This document shows positions 56,447 through 64,000 of a stretch of DNA of 64,000 nt, one piece after another. The stretch spans positions 6,797,157-6,861,156 of the forward strand of contig CM022679.1 in NCBI GenBank assembly GCA_012295275.1. The letters are read 5' to 3'. Origin of the DNA: Chrysomallon squamiferum (taxonomy: Eukaryota > Mollusca > Gastropoda > Neomphalida > Peltospiridae). Made by a program: the position numbers and the translations under genes. Each line of letters starts with the position of its first letter. Position 1 is the stretch's first letter. The notes under the pieces are model-generated. The model did not search any database, was not told the DNA's origin, and saw only the letters and a program-made list of their open reading frames with translations.

Positions 56447-58765
56447 ATGGCGTCCGAATACATTAATCGTATTGCTTCGCCTATGGAATTATGTTTAGAA
56501 ACGTTTGATGAAGCACAAAATACAATATTGGATCGAAAGCGTACCCTAGAGGTTAGACAGAAAATACGATCACGTATCCTTTTCTTGCTTTAGATCATTT
56601 TCTGCCGGTGAAAACAAATATTTGTTATAACCGTCAATATAATTCAGTATTATATCTTATGCCTATGTATTTCCGAGGAATAATAATAATAATAATAATA
56701 ATAATTTTTCAAATAAACTAATATTTAAATTTGATTTCTTATTAGATTAAAATTATAATATATTAAAAACATAATTATAATTAAATACTAAATGTTTTTA
56801 AATTTAAAGTTGTCATAAAAAAAAATTATAATTTTTTTTTTTTTTTTACATAGTGTTTTTCTTAACACAGGTGTCAGCATTTTTAATAGGATCCATTGAT
56901 GAAGTTAATCAAAGGATAAGCAAATTAGAACATAAACTTCAGGGATACACAGAACTTGTTTGTGAAAGCAGAGCATCTTCTGATCAGCAAGATGATGCAG
57001 ATGCAGTGGTTTGGAATACTTTTGACAGGGAGACTTACCAAGCTAGAGGTGAGACAACCATTGTAGATTTAAATGCAGAAAATTAATAATAATAATAATA
57101 ATAATAAAATGCTGTTTGCTTATGTACATATTTATCATCATAGCAAAAATTTGTAATCTTCCAGATATGGGTCAGAACCAATAAACAAAAAGCCAATAAA
57201 ACAAAACAGTCCAAAACAACAGCAATCCCCTACTTGAATATACATGAAAAATACTCATCTAAATGTTGTGAAGACATAATATATGATTCTCATAAACATA
57301 CATTTTATTTATTTATTTATTTATTTATTTTTGTGATCTGTTTCTGCAAAATTTTGAAAAATATATTTATATCATTTTCGGTATATATATATATAATTCT
57401 GTTTTGTAGAAAAAAAGACCAAAGAGGTGAATCAGTTTGCTGGAATCTATACACTCAAGTCAAGTAAGTATAAGAATCAGCTGATTTCAGATATACTTTG
57501 TTAACCATTTAATATATGTGGTATGTAACCCCAGAACAATGACCATTTCAGCTACTGGGTTTAATAACATTACACAGAATATTGTATATCACTGGTAAAC
57601 CATTTGTCTGAAAGTGTGATAAGTAACATGATTAGGCCTCTTTACATCCCATTTTTCCTTTTCCAGCAAGTGTTCCACAATACATCTCTGTGTTTAGTTT
57701 AACTGTCTATGGAGGATTCTTAATAAAAACAATATAATTGATGAACATAGCTTAAAGAGAGTACTGGTTTGTTCATTCACACAAAAAAAATTAATAATAA
57801 AATAGAATTAATGAAATGAAAAAATGAAATAAATGAATTAATATATATATATAAAAAACAACTATCCAACCATGTATCTATTTATCTATCTATCTGTTTT
57901 TATATAATAATAAATTTAAGAAATCAATACCATTAATGTGTGTGTGTGTGTGTGTGTGAGTGTTTGTGTTTATGTATTCTTATGTAAATGTTTATAAATT
58001 CATTTATTGTCACTTTATTTATTAGGAGGAATGCTGGAGAATTTTCAAATATCATTTAATTAAAAATAAATTCATGAAATATTGTTATATTTATTGCTTT
58101 TCTTTCCTTATGGTTTAACACAAAATATATTTTATGATTACATGAATGATTTTTGAAATATATAGATATATAGATATATATATATAAAATATTTTTCACT
58201 AGAAAATAATAATTTTATTTATTTCAGCTTTTGTACCAGGCCTGACTTCAAGAGTTCGAAACATTTCTAAAATTAGTATGAATCCTACTAAATCAACTCA
58301 GGTAAATCAGTAATTTAATTATACAGAATCATTAGTCAAAATTTAAATAAAAAAAAAAAAAAAAAGAAAAAAAGAAGATTAAAATAGAAACAAAAGAAGT
58401 AATTAAAAAACCCACACATACATACAAAAATCAAAACCAAATGTTTTGGTTAGTTTATTTTTTTTTTTAACTTATATATATTGTTTTTAATTTTTAAATT
58501 TACATTAAAAAATAATTCACTAATTATCAAAGATATATTTATTATATAAATAGACCTTTATTTTTTTGGATTATCTAAACATTAAGAGTTATTTATTTAT
58601 TTCAGACAAAGAAGGATACTGGAAAGCCAAAATTTGTTGAGGTTTGTTTTGTAAATTATTTATAGAAAGAATATGTTTATATTATTAGTGATTCATTTCT
58701 AGTTTTATATATTTTGTTAAAATAATCTCTGCAAATATTACTTTATTATCGTAGTTGTTGTTGTT

Positions 58766-58819
<54 letters not shown>

Positions 58820-61800
58820 TATTATTATTATTATTATTATTATTATTTTATTTATTTGATTATTATTATTACTGTACTAAATGGACTTTCAATCCTCCGT
58901 TATCAGCTTCACCAATACCCAGGCTATGATCCTACAGAGTTAACTCCCCTACCTGATGATCTTGACCCTGCAGACATGCTTAGAAAAGCTGCTGATGCAT
59001 CAATGAATTTAGATAAAAAGGTTTTTATCATTACATTACATTTCTCTGTATCTGTGTAACTTTAAGGCACATGTTTATTATTTAAAATTATTCATCAGTG
59101 TCTTTTGATGTACACTTTAAAAAGTATTTTATAATTACAGAGTAAAATAAAAATATGTTCCATTGTTTAAATTTTATATATTAAGTATGATTTAAAATTT
59201 GAAAAGTATATATATATATGATCATGTAAATAAAAGTGTTTGCTTTTTCTGTTGCTGTTAATTATTAAGTACATATATAAATAGAAAGAAACAAGCTGAT
59301 ATATGTGTACCAAGGATAATATTTCTCTTTTTTACATCATGATAAAATATTAAAATGTCAATATCATCTAATATATTCTGGATGTATATGATTTAACAAA
59401 ATATTTTTTACTCATGTTAATATTTCCTTTTTATTAACTGATATATGCATGATTATGTATAAACTGTATTATTTTATTAATTTTTTTTTATTAATTTATT
59501 ATAATAATAATAATATTATAATAATAATAATAATTATTATTATTATTATTTTTATTATTATTATTTTATTTATTTATTTTTTATTTTTTTTTTTTTTGTC
59601 AGCCTCAATTTAGACCTGCATTTGAAAAACTGTTCTATTCAGAGCTGTCTCAAGCAATATTACAGGTATCATTTGTTTTCATAATTTAAATACTTAAGAT
59701 AAATGATTTCATAATAATATTTAAATACAATATCAAAATTATAAATAATAGTTAAATACTGTTCTGTAACAAGTATAATTATTAAATTTTTGTATATTCA
59801 CTAATTTATTATAAACTGTATTTTTGGGGTACTAATTTCTTTTCAGGACATATTTTGGTACTACTTTCTGGAAAAGTTCCAGTCTAGTCGTAATTCTCAG
59901 ATGAAACTGTTTAATCGTGTTGCTCACAATTATGTACAGTTAATGATTTATGCCAAAGATCCACTTTATCATGAAACGTTCTTCAAGGTTAGTACAGCAC
60001 ACAAACATATTTGTATTTCAGGTATCTTCCTCTGGACTATCTTCTCTTCAAGCTTATGCACTATGATATAAAAGAACCTTTGTTACTAGCTGTAAAAGAA
60101 AGTCATTATATTTTAGAAAAAGGTCTCTCCTGTCATTATCTGTTCCATCCTTTATCTTATTCAAATAAATTTACACCAATTTTGTTTTTGTATATCATTA
60201 AATAAAACATTGTATTCTGTTATTTCTCTTTTAGAAATATATATTTTAATTTCTGATTCTGTTGTTATTTTTTTTCACTGACCTTATTACAAAAATTCAA
60301 TATTATTACTGGAAACAAGGAGTAACATTAATTTTTTTAAAATTAAGATATATATATATATATCGCCTATATATTTTACATGGAAAAAAATAAATGCATT
60401 AAAAAATAGTGATCAAAAATGAATTATCTCCAAAGATTATATTATTAGTTATAATCGCCAGTTTGACATCAGATTGGTTTAGCCAGTCAATAAACAATTA
60501 ATATGATTTTTTTAGTTCTTTGTTTTATTATATTTTACAAATATGTTTCCTTTATCTGATTTTGTTAGACCTTCCCAATGCTGATGGCTCAGTCTGTATA
60601 TGCATGCATGTGTTATGCATTTTCTGACTCCTATCTTCAGTTTGGTGAATCATTCAAGAATGATTTGGTGTCACTGGTTATGGAATGGATGACAGGTTGG
60701 TTTAGAAAAAAGATCAGATAAATAATTTCACAATATTATTTATAGTCATTTGATTCTTATCTGCTTTAGGGAAACTTTAAGTTTAAGAACTAAAATTGAA
60801 GTGTCTGACTTTTAAGTATTGTTTTAAATGTGTTTGAAGTGGTAAAACTTTCAGTATTTTTCTACGTGAATACTATAATAAATACTGATATCTTATTTAT
60901 ACATTTTAGGGCTACATCCACCACCTCGTTGTTGGTTAAACTGGGACTTTGAAAAACTGGAGCCACCTAATATGAAAACAAGAGAGGAAATGACTAACAA
61001 CACAAAAAAATGTTAGCACACATTTCATCCTATTACATACTTACATATCTGAAAAAGAATTTAATTTCTTTTATGTACATTTTTGTATTTGTCTGCACAC
61101 ACACACACACACACACACACACTATTTGAACATGTTTACTTGTGTAAATGTACCTGTTTATACATACATAAAAATAAAGGTACATAAAGTAAGGTACCTG
61201 GAAATATCATTAAAAAGTAAATTAATTGAATCAGTTTATACAAAAATTTTAAAGTGCTATGGATCAGTTTAATTATCCATCAATGAAAACAGTTTTAAAA
61301 CACAGTATATCATTTATTTTAACAGCCACTACTCTAAGATTTGATTTGACTAAACTGTTTTAAAACACATTATCTTTTTATCTGCAGCCTCTTTACGGGT
61401 GGACTTTGACTACCTCGACTCCCTCATATCACCTAACCCTGGCAGTCAATACACGTCAGATGCATCTCTGAACCAGTCAAAATCATCAGTGTCTTCAAGA
61501 TGTGGGTCAGCACGACGACATGTGCCACGTGGTACCCGTGCAAAACGGTGTGGATACACAGGTGCTAAATCTATGTCAACATCGTCATCGCAAGATAACA
61601 GTATTATAGAAATGGTAGACAGTGCCCAGGGAAGTCCAAGAAGAAATGTTCATAAGACACAGGATTCCCGAAAGCAGACAGAGGCTCTTCCATCAATCAG
61701 AGAGACTGTAGAAGATGATGATTCCAGTGAATACCAGAAACTTCAGCAGACATCAAGGTCCAAAATCTCATTGAGAGGAGGAAAAGACGTTCAGAGAGTG

Positions 61801-62103
61801 GATGTAAGATACATGTTAATCAAACACAATTCACTATAACATTAACATAGTTGCCTATTTTGGCTAGCAGGTCTCACATTTTAAAACCTTTGATTGATAA
61901 ATGTATTGCAGTATGTATTTGATGTTTTATAATAAATATGAAAATTATATAAATATTCAGTAATATATATTTTTTTTTTTTGCAGATAATTTTGATGAAT
62001 AGAAATATTAAGGCATTCCTTTGTAATTATTTATTTTATATTTAGATAAGAAATAAATATTAAGAAAAAGGAAAGATTTGGGATAAAACCTTATTACAGA
62101 TAT

Positions 62104-62187
<84 letters not shown>

Positions 62188-63974
62188 TTTAAAATCTATA
62201 AACTTATATTTAATAAAAATTAGAGTTTTTCAGAACATTTAAGAAATGAATATTGAGAATTTAAATAGACACTTAAATAACAAATAATTCATAATTTCGA
62301 AAACTGGGATAGTACAAAATTCATCCAAAACTGTGATAAAAAACTACTAACATAAAACACATTTAAACTGTCATGTTACATTAAATTAAATTGGTTAACT
62401 ACTGTACAAAGTAGAGTGTTAAAAACCTTTGTACTACAAACCAAAAACTTGGTTTCTGTTGGTTTTAGAATTAATATACTATTATTGCAATAGGCAGAAA
62501 AATCAACATTTGTCAGCAAAACACCCGATATGCTGCACTTGAACCGATACATTGGTGTGAAAATTAACTGAACACCTCCATATTTTTTACAGATATTTTT
62601 TCTTTATTTTGTAGTCTCATCCAGCTTGCAGGGGGCCAGATTTTATCAAATCTATATTTAACATCCATGCACGGAGTCCACTGGTTGCTCATTTCTTGCA
62701 TGGGAATAAACTGACACCACTGGCTGGAACCAATGTGTTAATAGAGAGAACAGAAATGGAAAATCTTCCAGCATATCCTTTACTTTTTCATTTGTATTCG
62801 TTATGTACAGTGCATTTTATATTAAGCTGATATTTTTTTATTATGAACGATTTATATACATTATACTGACATTTTTAACCATAATGTTTTATTAACTTAA
62901 TCTTTTTCTGTTTATTATATTTTTCTATTTACGTTTACATGTATTGTTTCAGTTATTGACATTAGAAACATTAAATCCTGATGTTGAATTATTTGCTATA
63001 AAAAGTATGTTATAAAAATTATAAAATTAATGGGTTTTTTGGAGGGGTTAATGACACTTATTGAGTCTATTAATTTACTTTGTTTAATTAATCTGATTAC
63101 TAAAAATTAATATTAACTTCATTTTTTATACTTTTATTTGTTTATTTATAATTATTTTTGTCTCATGCAAAAAAAAAAAAAAAAAAGCACCCACATTGTC
63201 ACATTTGCAATATTCAGCCTTAAAATAAAGTCCTAAAATAGCTATCTTTCTAATACCCTCATTTACATAGTAATATGGTTTGATTCAGTTTTCTTTTGTT
63301 ACACGACTTTAAATGACTTTAAAATATATTGTTTTCTTTAACTTTAAATACTATGGGAACACCAACCTACAAGGATGTTATTAAAACTTCTAACAAAACC
63401 ATCACTGACATTGCAAGAAATTTTCAAAGGTATTTAAATATAAAGATATTATGTATTTATTTATTAATTTATTTATTTTCATTTAAGAAAAAATTCATTA
63501 GAAATAAACAAACCTATTACATAAGATTTTATAAATTTACATTTAACATTACGATAATCTTCTAAAGTTGAAAAAAAACCCAGATACCTATACATATCAC
63601 CAAATTATTTTAAAATTATACATTACTGGGCTGTTACACGTGGAATCATGGCAAACCAGTTGTTTGAGATAGACTTTTATGTTCTAACAGAAAAACCTTA
63701 TTAAACTACTCTCTTGACAAATTGTTTACTCACTTTGATCACCTCAAGAACAATTATTTTGCATGCTGATTATGACTTCTGAAACTCATTTATGCTTCTA
63801 TAATTAATATTTTATTATTTTCAAAGAATGTACAGGAAAAATCTTCATCAAAGTAATGTATTTATGAAGAAACAACAGAATGAGAGACGACAACAAATGC
63901 AGAAGGAATCAACTTTACTGACCAACACCAAGTTGGTGAAGAGACTTTGTGATATGTTGTTACTGGAACAACGA
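56447..63974 (+). CDS. FAM227-family (FWWh domain) protein, N-terminal 598 codons; continues past the window
   Basis: Fourteen exons: 56447-56551, 56871-57048, 57410-57463, 58228-58301, 58606-58641, 58907-59020, 59603-59665, 59847-59987, 60569-60695, 60910-61011, 61388-61803, 62615-62772, 63352-63429 and 63827-63974. The start MASEYINRIASPMELCLETF follows AACAAT and is the first ATG. A short coiled-coil-like stretch (VNQRISKLEHKL) comes early. Residues about 190-340 carry PGYDPTELTPLPDDL, DIFWYYFLEKFQ, FNRVAHNYVQL and YLQFGESFKNDLVSLVMEWMTG, matching the FWWh domain of FAM227A/B. A Ser/Gly-rich, probably disordered linker (exon 11) is followed by SHPACRGPDF, HARSPLVAHFL and PTYKDVIKTSNKTI. 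Function is unknown; relatives are mostly expressed with cilia or testis genes. Which paralog is unclear. Confidence 0.75.
58766..58848. repeat. (TAA)n-(ATT)n inverted simple repeat
   Basis: About 50 bases of TAA/AAT repeat run straight into about 30 bases of ATT repeat, forming a long perfect inverted repeat that could fold as a hairpin. It lies in the intron just before FAM227 exon 6. Confidence 0.9.
59990..60568. other. FAM227 intron 8, no supportable gene
   Basis: The intron holds a 64-codon open frame at 60011-60205 and an AT dinucleotide run near 60350. The frame has no splice-site support and no recognisable motif. Confidence 0.5.
61095..61122. repeat. (CA)n microsatellite
   Basis: Fourteen CA units in the intron after FAM227 exon 10. 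Confidence 0.95.
62107..62187. repeat. (AAT)n microsatellite
   Basis: Interrupted AAT array in the intron after FAM227 exon 11. Confidence 0.92.
62773..63351 (+). other. U12-type AT-AC (minor spliceosome) intron
   Basis: The exon 12/13 junction has no GT-AG solution in frame. The intron begins ATATCCTTT (62773-62781), the exact U12 AT-AC donor consensus. It has TTTTCTTTAACT (63332-63343), a near-perfect U12 branch-point motif, 8-10 bases before the 3' end, and it finishes in AC at 63350-63351. Joining the flanks gives an uninterrupted ENLPAMGTPTYKDVIK. Length is 579 bases. Confidence 0.85.
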
Positions 63975-64000
63975 GTAAGTTTCTCTTTGTCTTTACCTGG

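Noticed and set aside
60011-60205. 64-codon open frame in a FAM227 intron
   Set aside because: No donor site fits, the reading frame does not continue from exon 8, and the sequence is not like the family.
62954-63004. Candidate exon with good GT-AG borders between FAM227 exons 12 and 13
   Set aside because: Its phase cannot be joined to exon 13, no GT donor for exon 12 fits it, and the U12 AT-AC intron gives a clean in-frame join without it.

Overview
The window is animal nuclear DNA. It is AT-rich, its introns are mostly 0.2-1.5 kb with GT-AG borders, microsatellites are common, and there are no operons or ribosome binding sites. The gene set (a giant CUB/sushi/EGF/ephrin-receptor-like adhesion protein, a selenocysteine-containing MsrB1 and a FAM227-family gene) fits a metazoan that has kept selenoprotein synthesis. 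I favour an invertebrate, possibly a mollusc or other spiralian, but the sequence does not prove the clade.

Layout. (1) 1-3343 is an intron of gene 1. It carries a TTAA-flanked element with matching terminal inverted repeats (603-3139) that consists almost entirely of about 52 copies of a 45-bp minisatellite. (2) 3344-49911, plus strand, holds the last 68 exons (about 11.5 kb of coding sequence, about 3,830 residues) of a type I membrane protein. Its order is CUB x3, CCP x4, cbEGF x2, CCP x4, HYR x2, CCP, an unnamed cysteine-poor module, ephrin-receptor-like x3, EGF x6, PAN, WxxW, EGF x8, pentraxin/LG, HYR-like, CCP, a second unnamed module with a furin-type site, ephrin-receptor-like x16, EGF x2, a transmembrane helix and a short tail with an NPVY motif. 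The middle follows the vertebrate SVEP1 order, but this protein is membrane anchored. Four exons carry a single-base indel, three of them in homopolymer runs. (3) 49912-52790 is intergenic and holds candidate poly(A) sites. (4) 52797-56185, minus strand, is a complete four-exon MsrB1 selenoprotein gene with an in-frame TGA for selenocysteine and a convincing SECIS element in its 3' UTR. (5) 56186-56446 is a short head-to-head promoter region. (6) 56447-63974, plus strand, is the first 14 exons of a FAM227 (FWWh-domain) gene that continues past the window and contains a textbook U12-type AT-AC intron.

The genes do not form a pathway. MsrB1 and the FAM227 gene probably share a bidirectional promoter. 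Exon borders were placed by reading splice sites and keeping domain reading frames. No transcript data were available.
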